A stretch of 64,000 bases of DNA from Candidatus Onthomonas avicola (GCA_018710845.1 DVJB01000064.1:1-64000); one strand, 5' to 3'; shown: positions 43,673-51,781, counted from the first letter of the stretch. A program made the numbers and translations. Notes: a model not told the origin generated them from the letters alone.

Positions 43673-44395
43673 TCAGAGTACCTTGGAGAGAAAGGAGATG
43701 GTCCGCTGCTCCTTCGGGTGCCCGAAGATCTCCTGCGGAGGCCCCTGCTCGAGGATTCGGCCGCCGTCCATGAACAGCACCCGGGTGGCCACCTCGCGGG
43801 CAAAGCCCATCTCATGCGTGACGACCACCATGGTCATGCCGTCGTCGGCCAGCTCCTTCATCACCTCGAGCACTTCGCCTACCATCTCGGGGTCGAGTGC
43901 GGAGGTGGGCTCGTCAAAGAGCATCACCTTCGGCTTCATCGCCAGGGCTCGGACGATAGCAATGCGCTGCTTCTGGCCGCCGGAGAGCTGGGAGGGATAG
44001 GCGTTCGCCTTGTCCGGCAGCCCGACGCGCTCGAGCAGCCGCATGGCCTCAGCCTCAGCCTCGGCCTTGCTCATCAGCTTGAGCCGGACGGGGGCGAGCG
44101 TCATGTTTTTCATCACGGTCAGGTTGTTGAAGAGATTGAAGTGCTGGAATACCATCCCCATCTTCTGACGCACCTTGTTGATGTCGGTGTGCGGGGCGGT
44201 AATATCCGTTCCCTCAAAGAGAATGGTGCCGCTGGTGGGCTCCTCCAGCAGATTCAGGCAGCGCAGGAAGGTGGACTTGCCCGAGCCGGAAGGGCCGATG
44301 ATGACGACTTTCTCCCCTGGCCGAATGTGTTCGTTGATGCCACTGAGGACGTGGTTGTCCCCGAAGCGTTTGTGCAGATCCTTAACGACGATCAC
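43673..44395 (-). CDS. glnQ: Polar amino acid ABC transporter, ATP-binding protein
   Basis: A 240-residue ATPase driving polar amino acid uptake. Walker [10 protein letters not shown] (about residues 36-44), signature LSGGQKQR, Walker [15 protein letters not shown] and the switch histidine in [10 protein letters not shown] are all present. The sequence matches the GlnQ/ArtP/HisP branch. It overlaps the permease gene by 14 bases, so translation is coupled. The symbol reflects the branch; the exact amino acid carried is not known. Confidence 0.93.
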   Translation of the reverse strand: MIVVKDLHKRFGDNHVLSGINEHIRPGEKVVIIGPSGSGKSTFLRCLNLLEEPTSGTILFEGTDITAPHTDINKVRQKMGMVFQHFNLFNNLTVMKNMTLAPVRLKLMSKAEAEAEAMRLLERVGLPDKANAYPSQLSGGQKQRIAIVRALAMKPKVMLFDEPTSALDPEMVGEVLEVMKELADDGMTMVVVTHEMGFAREVATRVLFMDGGRILEQGPPQEIFGHPKEQRTISFLSKVL

Positions 44396-45152
44396 TGGCG
44401 CGCAGCCTCCTTTCCAGTTTGCCCTGGAGCCAGGTGAGCACCATGACCAGAGCCAAATAAATCAAGGCAGTGCCGACCAGCGGGAACATAGCCTCATAAG
44501 TCCGGCCGTAGACACCTTGGGCGGCATAGAGCAACTCCTTGCCGCCGATATAAGTAATCAGGGAGGTATCCTTGAGCAGGATGATAAACTCATTGCTCAG
44601 GGCGGGCAGTACCGCCTTGAAGGCCTGGGGGATGACGATAAAGCGCATCGTGTCCAGATAGCCCAGACCCAGGGAGCGGCTGGCCTCCGCCTGGCCGGAG
44701 TCAAGCGACATTAGTCCTCCACGGATGATCTCGGAGACGTAGGCTCCCGAGTTAATGCCCAGAGTGAGCGCGCCGACTGCGGTGAAATTCCGGCTGCTAG
44801 CGAAGATGACCAGGCCCATAATGAGCAGCTGGACCATCATCGGCGTGCCCCGAATGACGGTGGTGTAGATGGTGCACAGAGTGTTCAGCACCCCCAGCAG
44901 GGGATTTGCGTGGCCAGGGCGCTGCTGGTCATGGGCGGTGCGGAGCATGGCTACCAGCACTCCCAGCACGATGCCGATGGCCAAGGCCATGGCGGTCACC
45001 ACCAGGGTGGTGCCTACGCCCTCCAGATACTGTTTCCACCGGTCAGCCTCAATAAAGGCCTGATAAAATTTGACATAGAATTCCTGCCAGAAGGCCAGAT
45101 CCTGGCCGCTGGTCATCATGGATTTCCATTGGGTGTAGTAGTCCAAGAACAA
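44382..45152 (-). CDS. Polar amino acid ABC transporter, permease
   Basis: A 256-residue membrane protein of the HisM/GlnP type. It has about five membrane segments and the EAA loop [27 protein letters not shown] that docks to the ATPase; [14 protein letters not shown] is a second family block. The best start is TTG at 45152, seven bases after GAGAGGAGG. A GTG at 45170 would place that ribosome site inside the gene. It lies between the binding-protein gene (77 bases upstream, with a hairpin between) and the ATPase gene. Confidence 0.92.
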   Translation of the reverse strand: MFLDYYTQWKSMMTSGQDLAFWQEFYVKFYQAFIEADRWKQYLEGVGTTLVVTAMALAIGIVLGVLVAMLRTAHDQQRPGHANPLLGVLNTLCTIYTTVIRGTPMMVQLLIMGLVIFASSRNFTAVGALTLGINSGAYVSEIIRGGLMSLDSGQAEASRSLGLGYLDTMRFIVIPQAFKAVLPALSNEFIILLKDTSLITYIGGKELLYAAQGVYGRTYEAMFPLVGTALIYLALVMVLTWLQGKLERRLRASDRR

Positions 45153-45183
45153 GAAGACGCCTCCTCTCACAGGGAATAGGAAG

Positions 45184-45213
45184 AAAGAGGGCGGCGGAAC
45201 GCACGCCCTCTTT
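45184..45213 (-). terminator. Intercistronic hairpin after the binding-protein gene
   Basis: Ten-bp perfect stem AAAGAGGGCG (45184-45193/45204-45213) followed on the minus strand by CTTCC, without a full T run. In binding-protein operons such a stem usually allows partial read-through and protects the binding-protein message, giving excess binding protein. Confidence 0.65.
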
Positions 45214-45229
45214 CCGGTGTTGTGGATGA

Positions 45230-46138
45230 TTACTCCGCGGAGATGTACTTATCCAGGATGGACTGCACCGTGCCGTCCGCCTGGAGCTCAGCCAGCGCCT
45301 GGTTGATGGCATCCAGCAGAGCGGTGTTCCCCTTGGCCAGGCCGATGGCGTAGTCCTCGGTGACATACTCGGTGTCCAGAATGGTCAGGCCCGGATTGGC
45401 CGCCACGAACTCCTGGGCGGGGGCGTTGTCGATGACCACGCAGTCCACCTGGCCGTTCATCAGCGCCTGGACGGCGGTGATGCCGTTGTCATAGGCCACC
45501 ACATGGTCCTCGCCAAACTCATCGGTGCAGAAGATGTTACCGGTGGTGGCCCGCTGGGTGCCGATGACGTGCTCGCCCAGGTTGTCGATGGTCACGTCAG
45601 AGCCCTCGGGGACGATGACCACCTGCACGCCGGTGGCGTAGGAGTCGGTGAAGTCCATCACCAGCAGCCGGTCCTCGCTCACGGTGACGCCGGCCATGAC
45701 GATGTCGCTCTTGCCCTGCTGGACCGCCAGCAGCGCCGAGTCAAAGTCCATGTCGTCGATCTGCAGCTCCAGTCCCAGCTTTTCAGCAATCGCGCCGGCC
45801 AGCTCCACGTCGATGCCTTCGTAGCCGCCGTCATCGGTGGTCATCTCATAGGGAGGGAAGGCGGCGTTGGTGGACATGGTCAGCACGCCCTCGGTGACCG
45901 TGGTGAACTCGCCGTAGTCGCCCGCAGCAGTCTCCTCGGTCTCGGCGGCGGCGGTGTCCTCTTCGGCGGTCGCTTCCTCCGTGTCCCCGGCGGTGTCCTC
46001 AGCGGCGGTGTCGTCGCTGGTCTCCGAGGTGGCGGCGTCAGCGGTGTCCTCATCTGCAGCCGTGTCGTTGCCGCCGCAAGCGGTCAGCAGGCCGAGGCAG
46101 AGAGACAGCGCCAGCAAAATAGCAAGCAGTTTTTTCAT
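45230..46138 (-). CDS. Polar amino acid ABC transporter, substrate-binding lipoprotein
   Basis: A 302-residue exported protein. The signal peptide ends in the lipobox LLTAC (Cys21). An unusually long Asp/Glu/Thr/Ala-rich linker follows to about residue 72, then the family 3 solute-binding domain (LTMSTNAAFPPYE; GIDVELAGAIAEKLGLEL; DIVMAGVTVSEDR; DFTDSYATGVQVVIV). The ATG at 46138 is preceded by GGGAGTGAG. First gene of the three-gene operon with its own promoter. Confidence 0.93.
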   Translation of the reverse strand: MKKLLAILLALSLCLGLLTACGGNDTAADEDTADAATSETSDDTAAEDTAGDTEEATAEEDTAAAETEETAAGDYGEFTTVTEGVLTMSTNAAFPPYEMTTDDGGYEGIDVELAGAIAEKLGLELQIDDMDFDSALLAVQQGKSDIVMAGVTVSEDRLLVMDFTDSYATGVQVVIVPEGSDVTIDNLGEHVIGTQRATTGNIFCTDEFGEDHVVAYDNGITAVQALMNGQVDCVVIDNAPAQEFVAANPGLTILDTEYVTEDYAIGLAKGNTALLDAINQALAELQADGTVQSILDKYISAE

Positions 46139-46192
46139 ATTCTCTCACTCCCGTACATGAATTCATTCTCGACGGTTCTCGTCGATTGATTT

Positions 46193-46221
46193 ATTATACA
46201 GCCGAGAGGGCGGCTTTGCAA
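46193..46221 (-). promoter_or_regulatory. Promoter of the amino acid ABC operon
   Basis: Minus-strand TTGCAA (46216-46221), 17-base spacer and perfect TATAAT (46193-46198). Confidence 0.75.
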
Positions 46222-46318
46222 GGTTTTTACCTGCAGTTTCAAAAATATGAGCAGTTTTTGGATTATCTTGCAGTCCGGCCGCCTGTTTTCGGGCAGATAG
46301 ACGAAAGCGGCGCGCATT

Positions 46319-46347
46319 TTGCCAAATTCGGTCGAATGTGCTATACT
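46319..46347 (+). promoter_or_regulatory. Promoter of the amidase gene
   Basis: TTGCCA (46319-46324), 17-base spacer and TATACT (46342-46347), 33 bases before the ATG. Confidence 0.65.
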
Positions 46348-46380
46348 GGTTCCCGGAATTATCGCCGGAGGTGAGGTGCC

Positions 46381-47091
46381 ATGGCGCGTGTGCGCGACCG
46401 AAACGAGAGAGAGACCTGGCCGGAGGAGCTGGAGCGGACTTCGCGCCGCCGCCGGCACCGGCGAGTACATCCCTTGCTCCGACTGCTGCCGCTTCTGCTT
46501 GCCTTCTGCCTCGGGCTGGGCGTGGGTTGGCTGCTGCCGCGGGGGCAGGAGGGCGGAGCGGTCCTCTCCCTGGACGGCCTGTTTGGCGGCCCGACCGAGC
46601 CGCCGGAGATGCCGGACTGGGTGACGGTGGACCTGATTCCGGTCAACGAGTATTCCCGCCCGGGGATTGCCCTGGAGCGGGTCAACGGCATTGTCGTCCA
46701 CTATGTCGGCAACCCCGGCACCACTGCGGAGAACAACCGCAATTACTTCGCCGGCCTGGCCGAGACGGGGGAGGCCCACGTGAGCAGCCATTTTGTCATC
46801 GGCCTGGAGGGGGAGATCATCCAGTGCGTCCCACTCGACGAGATCGCCTACTGCTCGAATGACCGCAATTACGACACCATCTCCATTGAGTGCTGCCACC
46901 CGGACGAGACGGGCGAGTTTACCGAGGCGACCTATGGCGCACTGGTCCGGCTGACCGCCTTTCTCTCGGACTACTACGGCCTGGGCCGGGAAGAGGTGTT
47001 GCGCCATTATGACGTGACCGGAAAGCTTTGCCCGATGTACTTTGTCGAACATGAGGACGCCTGGCAGCAGTTTTTGGACGACGTCTTTTGA
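46381..47091 (+). CDS. Membrane-anchored N-acetylmuramoyl-L-alanine amidase (Amidase_2)
   Basis: A 236-residue protein. A basic cytoplasmic N-terminus (RRRRHRR) precedes one membrane segment at about 30-52 (LLRLLPLLLAFCLGLGVGWLL), followed by an Amidase_2 zinc domain outside the cell. The first zinc histidine lies in GIVVHYVGNP, the second in LRHYDVTGKLCP; SSHFVIGLEGEIIQCVP is also typical. It cleaves the amide between MurNAc and the stem peptide. GGAGGTG precedes the ATG. Single-gene unit ended by a terminator. Confidence 0.92.
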   Translation: MARVRDRNERETWPEELERTSRRRRHRRVHPLLRLLPLLLAFCLGLGVGWLLPRGQEGGAVLSLDGLFGGPTEPPEMPDWVTVDLIPVNEYSRPGIALERVNGIVVHYVGNPGTTAENNRNYFAGLAETGEAHVSSHFVIGLEGEIIQCVPLDEIAYCSNDRNYDTISIECCHPDETGEFTEATYGALVRLTAFLSDYYGLGREEVLRHYDVTGKLCPMYFVEHEDAWQQFLDDVF

Positions 47092-47101
47092 ACCGTCAGC
47101 T

Positions 47102-47145
47102 GTCTCTCGCCGCAGCGTGTGCGGCGGGAGACAAAAATTTTTGCG
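47102..47145 (+). terminator. Terminator of the amidase gene
   Basis: Thirteen-base arms with one mismatch (47102-47114/47120-47132), then AAAAATTTTT. Confidence 0.75.
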
Positions 47146-47162
47146 CTTTTCGGAAAAAGCAC

Positions 47163-47190
47163 TTTACAACCGGAGAAAATCTGCTATAAT
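47163..47190 (+). promoter_or_regulatory. tRNA-Ala promoter
   Basis: TTTACA (47163-47168), 16-base spacer and perfect TATAAT (47185-47190). Confidence 0.75.
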
Positions 47191-47241
47191 AATGCCGTTG
47201 CCGATTTCGGCCCTGCGCGTGGGGCCGGAAAAGGGATTGAT

Positions 47242-47315
47242 GGGCCCGTAGCTCAGCTGGGAGAGCGCACGGTTCGCATCCGTGAGGTTCGAGGGTTCGA
47301 TCCCCTTCGGGTCCA
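47242..47315 (+). tRNA. tRNA-Ala(CGC)
   Basis: Cloverleaf with acceptor GGGCCCG/CGGGTCC, D arm GCTC/GAGC, anticodon stem CACGG/CCGTG around loop TTCGCAT (anticodon CGC), T loop TTCGATC, discriminator A. A CGC-anticodon Ala tRNA reads GCG and fits a GC-rich genome. CCA is not encoded. Confidence 0.93.
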
Positions 47316-47323
47316 TAAAAGAA

Positions 47324-47367
47324 ACACCGCAACCTTGATGCAAAGCGTATCATGGTTGCGGTGTTTT
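47324..47367 (+). terminator. Terminator of tRNA-Ala
   Basis: Eleven-bp perfect stem ACACCGCAACC (47324-47334/47354-47364) followed by TTTTG. Confidence 0.75.
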
Positions 47368-47478
47368 GTGATGTAATGGCGCCACATATACGTTGTCAGG
47401 ATTCCGTGTTGCTTTTGAAGGTACGAGCAGGTATAATGGAAGCATACAGTAAATTCATGAGGCATCAGGGGTTTTACA

Positions 47479-48066
47479 TTGAAGTATTGGAATCATAATG
47501 CGGCTTACTACAAGTGGGTACAGGAATGGACGGCAGGCTGCAAGTCGGTGCTGGACGTGGGGTGCGGAGATGGCTCCCTGATCTCAAGCCTTGATGACGG
47601 GAGCAAAGAACTTGTCGGCATTGACATGGACGCGTCCTGTATCGCAAGAGCAAAGCAGTCAAACGGATCTGTGCATACTCATTTTTTGTGTGACGATTTT
47701 CTTCATTACAAAACGGAAGAGGTGTATGACGCGGTTGTTTTTGTGGCCTCTATCCACCACATGGACATGGCTGCCGCCCTTGAAAAATCCAAGGCAATGC
47801 TTTCTGCACATGGATGTATCCTCATTGTTGGTTTGGCCAAACCATCGAGCATGATAGATTATGTTGTAGAGGGCATGCGGGTTCTGCCGTGTAAAATACT
47901 GACCAAATTCAAGCGCGCTCAATCAAGCGAGGAACTGGATCTTCCCGTTTCGTATAATCTGCCTACATTAAAGGAAGTCAGAGAGCTGTCGGCCAGGCTC
48001 CTTCCGCATGCCGTCATGAGATATGGGCTGTACTATCGATACTTGCTCAGATGGATAAAACATTAG
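47479..48066 (+). CDS. Class I SAM-dependent methyltransferase (AT-rich, probably acquired)
   Basis: A 195-residue Rossmann-fold methyltransferase with motif I VLDVGCGDGSL, an acidic residue ending strand 2 (ELVGIDMDA) and FVASIHHMDM as the motif IV region. The C-terminal half (KILTKFKRAQSS ... YYRYLLRWIKH) matches small ubiE-like methyltransferases of unknown target. The only usable start is TTG at 47479 because a stop lies seven codons upstream; AGGGG is nearby. Base composition is clearly more AT-rich than the flanking genes, and it lies right after a tRNA, so recent transfer is likely. Confidence 0.82.
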   Translation: MKYWNHNAAYYKWVQEWTAGCKSVLDVGCGDGSLISSLDDGSKELVGIDMDASCIARAKQSNGSVHTHFLCDDFLHYKTEEVYDAVVFVASIHHMDMAAALEKSKAMLSAHGCILIVGLAKPSSMIDYVVEGMRVLPCKILTKFKRAQSSEELDLPVSYNLPTLKEVRELSARLLPHAVMRYGLYYRYLLRWIKH

Positions 48067-48223
48067 AAAATAAGCATTCCTCAAAGATAAAACTTCTGTG
48101 TGATTTCAAATGTATCTTGTCAAGCTGATCGGATACCAAGCTGTGAGCCGTCCTTGCACAAAACGAACCGCCTGACACCAAAGGGGGTTCATTTGCATCA
48201 CAATTAGGGCCGTTTACCAAAAG

Positions 48224-48263
48224 GCTGCTCTCTGACCGACATGGTTGGTGAGCAGATTTTTTC
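48224..48263 (+). terminator. Probable terminator of the methyltransferase gene
   Basis: CTGCTC ... GAGCAG stem with an inner ACC/GGT pair, followed by ATTTTTTC. Confidence 0.55.
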
Positions 48264-48284
48264 GCTTCCCGCGCTGTGCGGGCC

Positions 48285-48821
48285 TCAGACGGGCGGAGCG
48301 CCCGGCCCATTTTCCGGCAGCGGCGCGAGGCGGCGCCTGCCGTGTGCGCCCAAGAGCCAGATGCCGTCCTCCGCCAGACAGAGCGTCCCCCGGCGCGCCT
48401 GGTGGAGCAGGTCGCGGGGCAGCAGGGTCCGGACGTCGGCCGGCAGACCGTCTGGCCAGGTCCAGAGATCGGCAAACTGCCGCCTCTGGCCCTCCGCCTC
48501 CAGCGTCCACACCAGGGACAGCAGCCGCGCATCCTGATAGGCGGCCTCCCAGGTCACCAGCACGCATTCCGACGGCAGCGGGCGCGACGCCGCGAGCGCC
48601 TGCTGCGCCCGGCGGCAGCAGGCGTGGTAGCGGCGGGCGAGCCACCGGCGCAGCACCGCGTCCACACGGCGGTAGTAGCGATTGATCCGCCGGGCCCCCC
48701 GCCCCGGCGTGCATACCTCCGGCAGGGAGATGGAACAGGTGAGGACCGGCCACTCTTCCCAGGTGCCCGTTCTCTCCCACTGCCGGGACTGAAGCGTCAG
48801 CGGAATTTCGGAAATGGACAT
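48285..48821 (-). CDS. Hypothetical protein, possibly DUF3298-like
   Basis: A 178-residue protein that I cannot assign firmly. The run LTCSISLPEV, GARRINRYYRRVDAVL and ECVLVTWEAAYQDARLLSLVWTLE recalls the DUF4163/DUF3298 type of domain (as in RsiV and PdaC relatives). No signal peptide or membrane segment is seen with the ATG at 48821, which has GGAGG ten bases upstream. It is rich in arginine. It is divergent from the YerC-type regulator gene, with an operator-like dyad between them. Confidence 0.6.
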   Translation of the reverse strand: MSISEIPLTLQSRQWERTGTWEEWPVLTCSISLPEVCTPGRGARRINRYYRRVDAVLRRWLARRYHACCRRAQQALAASRPLPSECVLVTWEAAYQDARLLSLVWTLEAEGQRRQFADLWTWPDGLPADVRTLLPRDLLHQARRGTLCLAEDGIWLLGAHGRRRLAPLPENGPGAPPV

Positions 48822-48946
48822 GCTCTTGCGCCTCCTGCCATTGGGCCTTGCCTGGCGGGGGGCAAAAGATTCCCCGCGCCGGACAGATCGCCGATTCTTC
48901 CAACAGGACATAGAATCTGCCCCATCCTATGCCGGAGCGAAAAAAA

Positions 48947-48987
48947 TGTGAAATGGTGTTTACTTTCACACACTACAATGATAAAAT
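48947..48987 (+). promoter_or_regulatory. Promoter of the yerC-like gene with overlapping dyad
   Basis: TTTACT (48959-48964), 17-base spacer and TAAAAT (48982-48987). The dyad TGTGAAA ... TTTCACA (48947-48953/48964-48970) straddles the -35 box and is placed to act as an operator. Confidence 0.55.
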
Positions 48988-49041
48988 ATGAAATTGAGCG
49001 GCCGGAGAGCCGCATTGACGTTTGGAAGGAGGGACCACCGG

Positions 49042-49350
49042 GTGTCCAAAATCATGGGCAAGGAGCCGAGCATGGCTCTGTACGAGGCGATTTTGCAGTT
49101 GCGAGACCTGGATGAGTGCTACCGATTTTTTCAGGACCTGTGCACCGTGCCCGAGCTGCGCGCGATGGAGCAGCGCTTTGATGTGGCCGTTCTGCTGGAG
49201 CAGGGGATGATCTACAACGACATCCTGGAAAAGACCGGCGCCTCCAGCGCCACCATCAGCCGGGTAAACCGCTCGCTCCACTACGGGGTGGACGGCTACA
49301 AGGATGTCTTTGCCCGCCTGCCTCTGGGGGAGAGGGAAAAGCGTGAATGA
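49042..49350 (+). CDS. YerC/YecD-type TrpR-related DNA-binding protein
   Basis: A 102-residue helical protein of the TrpR-like family found in Firmicutes. ALYEAILQLRDLDECYRFFQDLCTVPELRAMEQRFDVAVLL is the dimerisation half; GMIYNDILEKTGASSATISRVNRSLHYGVDGY is the helix-turn-helix. Its target and ligand are unknown. The start is GTG 49042, eight bases after AAGGAGGG; ATG 49054 is less well placed. It overlaps the next gene, a methyltransferase, by eight bases. Confidence 0.88.
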   Translation: MSKIMGKEPSMALYEAILQLRDLDECYRFFQDLCTVPELRAMEQRFDVAVLLEQGMIYNDILEKTGASSATISRVNRSLHYGVDGYKDVFARLPLGEREKRE

Positions 49351-50098
49351 ATACACCGGACTGGCCGCGCGCTATGACGCGTTGACGCAGGACGTGGACT
49401 ACGCCGCCTGGCTGGACTGGTACCGGAGCCGGTTTGCCGCCTCCGGACAGCCGGTGGAGACAGTGCTTGACCTCGCCTGCGGGACGGGGACGCTGACCTG
49501 TCTGCTGGCACGGGCGGGCTATCGGGTGACCGGCGCGGACGCCTCTGCCGACATGCTGACCCAGGCGATGGACAAGGCGCAGGAGCTGGGCTTGGAACCG
49601 CCCCCACTGCTCATCTGCCAGCCGATGGAGGCGCTGGAGTTGCCGGAGCCGGTGGACGCCTGTGTCTGTTCGCTCGACAGCCTGAACTATATCACCGGAC
49701 GGGAGAACCTGGAGCGGGCGCTGCGCGCCGTCTCCCGGGCACTGCGGCCGGGGGGCCTCTTTCTGTTTGACGTGATTCCGCCGGAGGAGTTTGCCCGGCG
49801 GGACGGACAGATCTATGTAGACGAGGACGAGGAGACGCTCTGCCTCTGGCGGGCGGACTATGACGCGACCAGCAGGCGGATGACCTATGGCTTGGACCTC
49901 TTCTGCCGGCAGCCGGATGGGCGCTGGAGCCGGGAGCAGGAGGAGCACTGCGAGTGTGCCTGGCCGCTGGAGCTGCTGGGAGCACTGCTGGAGAAATGCG
50001 GCTTTACCGGGGTGCGCGTCTACGGCGCGGACCGCAGCGCTCCGCCGGCGGAGGCGGACGAGCGGGTTTTCTTTGTCTGCCGGCGCGCCCCGGCGTGA
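49343..50098 (+). CDS. Class I SAM-dependent methyltransferase
   Basis: A 251-residue methyltransferase with motif I VLDLACGTGTLTCLLA, GADASADML, the ICQPMEALELPEP region and CSLDSLNYIT, then LRPGGLFLFDVIPP. The sequence fits the YqeM/small-molecule methyltransferase group; the target is unknown. The GTG at 49343 lies inside the end of the preceding gene (8-base overlap), which indicates coupling. hslO follows 27 bases later, so regulator, methyltransferase and Hsp33 may form one operon. Confidence 0.88.
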   Translation: MNEYTGLAARYDALTQDVDYAAWLDWYRSRFAASGQPVETVLDLACGTGTLTCLLARAGYRVTGADASADMLTQAMDKAQELGLEPPPLLICQPMEALELPEPVDACVCSLDSLNYITGRENLERALRAVSRALRPGGLFLFDVIPPEEFARRDGQIYVDEDEETLCLWRADYDATSRRMTYGLDLFCRQPDGRWSREQEEHCECAWPLELLGALLEKCGFTGVRVYGADRSAPPAEADERVFFVCRRAPA

Positions 50099-50125
50099 GA
50101 TCATCATGGACAGGAGTAATAGACA

Positions 50126-51043
50126 ATGTCAGATACCGATAAAATTGTGCGGGCTATCACCTCGGACGGGGCCGTGATGGCCGCCGCGATCTCCGCGCGC
50201 GCCCTGGTGGAACAGGCGCGGCAGATCCACACCACCCTCCCCGTCGCCACGGCCGCGCTCGGGCGCAGCCTGATGGCGGCCTCGCTGATGGGCAATCAGC
50301 TCAAGAACGAGGAGGACAGCCTCACCCTGCAGATTCGCGGCGGCGGGCCGCTCGGCGGGATCACCTGCGTCTCGGATGCGCAGGGCAACGTGCGCGGATA
50401 TGTGGACAACCCCTTTGTCCATCTGCCGGAGAAATATCAGGGTAAGCTGGATGTCGGCGCCGCCGTGGGCCGGGACGGGACGCTCACCGTGGTCAAGGAC
50501 CTCGGCCTGCGGGAACCCTATGTCGGCTCTGTCCCGCTGGTGAGCGGGGAGATCGCGGAGGACGTGACGAGCTATTTCGCCGTCAGTGAGCAGTTTCCCA
50601 CCGCCTGCGCGCTCGGCGTGCTGGTAGAGCGCGACCAGTCCGTCGCGGCGGCGGGAGGCTACCTGATCCAGCTCCTGCCCGGCGCGGACGAGGAGACGAT
50701 TGACCGGGTCGAGGCGGGTGTGCGCGCCTTTGGCAGCGTCACGCCGCATCTGCAGGAGGGGCTCGGCCCGGAGGAGATGCTGCGCGCGGTGCTCTCCGGG
50801 TTCTCTGTGGAGATTCTGGATGAGACGCCGGTCGCCTATCGCTGTACCTGCAGCCGGGAGCGGTACCAGCGCGGCCTGCTCAGCCTCGGGCGCGCAGAGC
50901 TGGAGGAGCTGGCGGCCGATGCGGACGGCGCGGAGCTCAAATGCCAGTTCTGCGGGAAAACCTATCATTTTTCCAGCCGTGAACTGGGCAATTTGGCAGC
51001 AGAAGCGGCCGGAAGAGATGCGAAACAGGAAAATCAAAAATAA
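50126..51043 (+). CDS. hslO: Hsp33 redox-regulated chaperone
   Basis: Cytoplasmic chaperone activated by oxidation plus unfolding. The 305-residue protein has the N-terminal core (AVMAAAISARALVEQAR, SLTLQIRGGGPLGG, GYLIQLLPGADEE) and the C-terminal zinc switch with CTCSRERY (Cys-x-Cys) and CQFCGKTY (Cys-x-x-Cys). In this anaerobe it would respond to oxygen or disulphide stress. GACAGGAG lies upstream. A strong tRNA promoter begins 13 bases after its stop. Confidence 0.95.
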   Translation: MSDTDKIVRAITSDGAVMAAAISARALVEQARQIHTTLPVATAALGRSLMAASLMGNQLKNEEDSLTLQIRGGGPLGGITCVSDAQGNVRGYVDNPFVHLPEKYQGKLDVGAAVGRDGTLTVVKDLGLREPYVGSVPLVSGEIAEDVTSYFAVSEQFPTACALGVLVERDQSVAAAGGYLIQLLPGADEETIDRVEAGVRAFGSVTPHLQEGLGPEEMLRAVLSGFSVEILDETPVAYRCTCSRERYQRGLLSLGRAELEELAADADGAELKCQFCGKTYHFSSRELGNLAAEAAGRDAKQENQK

Positions 51044-51055
51044 TACAAAAAATGG

Positions 51056-51084
51056 TTGACAAGTGGGGTCCTCTTCGGTATAAT
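51056..51084 (+). promoter_or_regulatory. Promoter of the rightward tRNA operon
   Basis: Perfect TTGACA (51056-51061), 17-base spacer, perfect TATAAT (51079-51084). Both boxes are consensus, as expected for stable RNA. Confidence 0.95.
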
Positions 51085-51119
51085 AAATCTCGCGTTCGGC
51101 GGTCGGACACAACGGGGAC

Positions 51120-51196
51120 GGGAGCATAGCTCAGCTGGTTAGAGCACCTGCCTTACAAGCAGGGGGTCACAGGTTCGAGTCCTGTTGTTCCCACCA
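51120..51196 (+). tRNA. tRNA-Val(TAC)
   Basis: 77 bases including encoded CCA: acceptor GGGAGCA/TGTTCCC, D arm GCTC/GAGC, anticodon loop CTTACAA, T loop TTCGAGT, discriminator A. Confidence 0.97.
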
Positions 51197-51234
51197 CTGT
51201 CGTATCACAGTGCCCGTCATCGGGGATACTGCCT

Positions 51235-51308
51235 GGCCCGGTAGTTCAGTTGGTTAGAACGCTAGCCTGTCACGCTAGAGGTCGACGGTTCGAGCCCGTT
51301 CCGGGTCG
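51235..51308 (+). tRNA. tRNA-Asp(GTC)
   Basis: Acceptor GGCCCGG/CCGGGTC, anticodon loop CTGTCAC (GTC) in a CTAGC/GCTAG stem, T loop TTCGAGC, discriminator G; CCA not encoded. GTC is the anticodon type that carries queuosine and is modified by GluQ (gluQ at 5 kb). Its 3' end is duplicated 71 bases downstream. Confidence 0.97.
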
Positions 51309-51381
51309 CTCTCGCTCTTTCCCAAAGGCGAGTATTCGAAAGTCCGCTTTCGGATGAGGGAAAGGCCCGTTCCGGGTCGCT
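51294..51381. repeat. Duplicated tRNA-Asp 3' end (att-like direct repeat)
   Basis: The 17-base sequence from GCCCGTT through CCGGGTCGCT occurs at 51294-51310 (tRNA 3' end) and again at 51365-51381. The 54-base interval contains nested inverted repeats (CTTTCCC/GGGAAAG and CGAAAG/CTTTCG). Integrases that target tRNA genes leave exactly such a duplicated 3' end. Confidence 0.7.
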
Positions 51382-51410
51382 TTAAAAAGAGGTTCTTCGG
51401 AGCCATATAT

Positions 51411-51483
51411 GCCTCTGTAGCTCAGTTGGTAGAGCAGGGGACTGAAAATCCCCGTGTCATTGGTTCGATTCCGATCGGAGGCA
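51411..51483 (+). tRNA. tRNA-Phe(GAA)
   Basis: 73 bases: acceptor GCCTCTG/CGGAGGC, anticodon stem GGGGA/TCCCC with loop CTGAAAA, T loop TTCGATT, discriminator A. Confidence 0.97.
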
Positions 51484-51507
51484 TCCCGCCCGGCTGGCCG
51501 GGCATCT

Positions 51508-51583
51508 GCGGGAGTAGCTCATCTGGTAGAGCGCCACCTTGCCAAGGTGGAGGTAGCGAGTTCGAGCCTCGTCTTCCGCTCCA
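51508..51583 (+). tRNA. tRNA-Gly(GCC)
   Basis: Acceptor GCGGGAG/CTTCCGC, anticodon stem CCACC/GGTGG with loop TTGCCAA, T loop TTCGAGC, discriminator T and encoded CCA. Confidence 0.97.
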
Positions 51584-51622
51584 AATGAAAACAGGAGCTT
51601 TTGCGGCTCCTGTTTTCCATAT

Positions 51623-51694
51623 GGCAACATAGCCAAGTGGTAAGGCGTGGGTCTGCAAAACCCTGATTCCCCGGTTCGAATCCGGGTGTTGCCT
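51623..51694 (+). tRNA. tRNA-Cys(GCA)
   Basis: Acceptor GGCAACA/TGTTGCC, anticodon loop CTGCAAA in a TGGGT/ACCCT-like stem, T loop TTCGAAT, discriminator T. Last gene of the operon; a 10-bp hairpin lies between it and tRNA-Gly (51588-51613). Confidence 0.96.
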
Positions 51695-51700
51695 CTTTTG

Positions 51701-51737
51701 CCATCCTCTGTGTATAGCGGAGGATGGTTTTTCTTTT
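51701..51737 (+). terminator. Terminator of the rightward tRNA operon
   Basis: Eight-bp perfect stem CCATCCTC (51701-51708/51720-51727) followed by TTTTTCTTTT. Confidence 0.85.
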
Positions 51738-51781
51738 GCTCCGCCCAATTCTTACAGGTTATGACAGATGCGCGCAAGCCG

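Noticed and set aside
51294-51381. Direct repeats considered as a CRISPR fragment
   Set aside because: Only two copies, the first being the functional tRNA-Asp 3' end, with no cas genes and an atypical spacer length.
51354-51777. Small open frames across the rightward tRNA operon
   Set aside because: Same reason: they run through tRNA-Phe, -Gly and -Cys.
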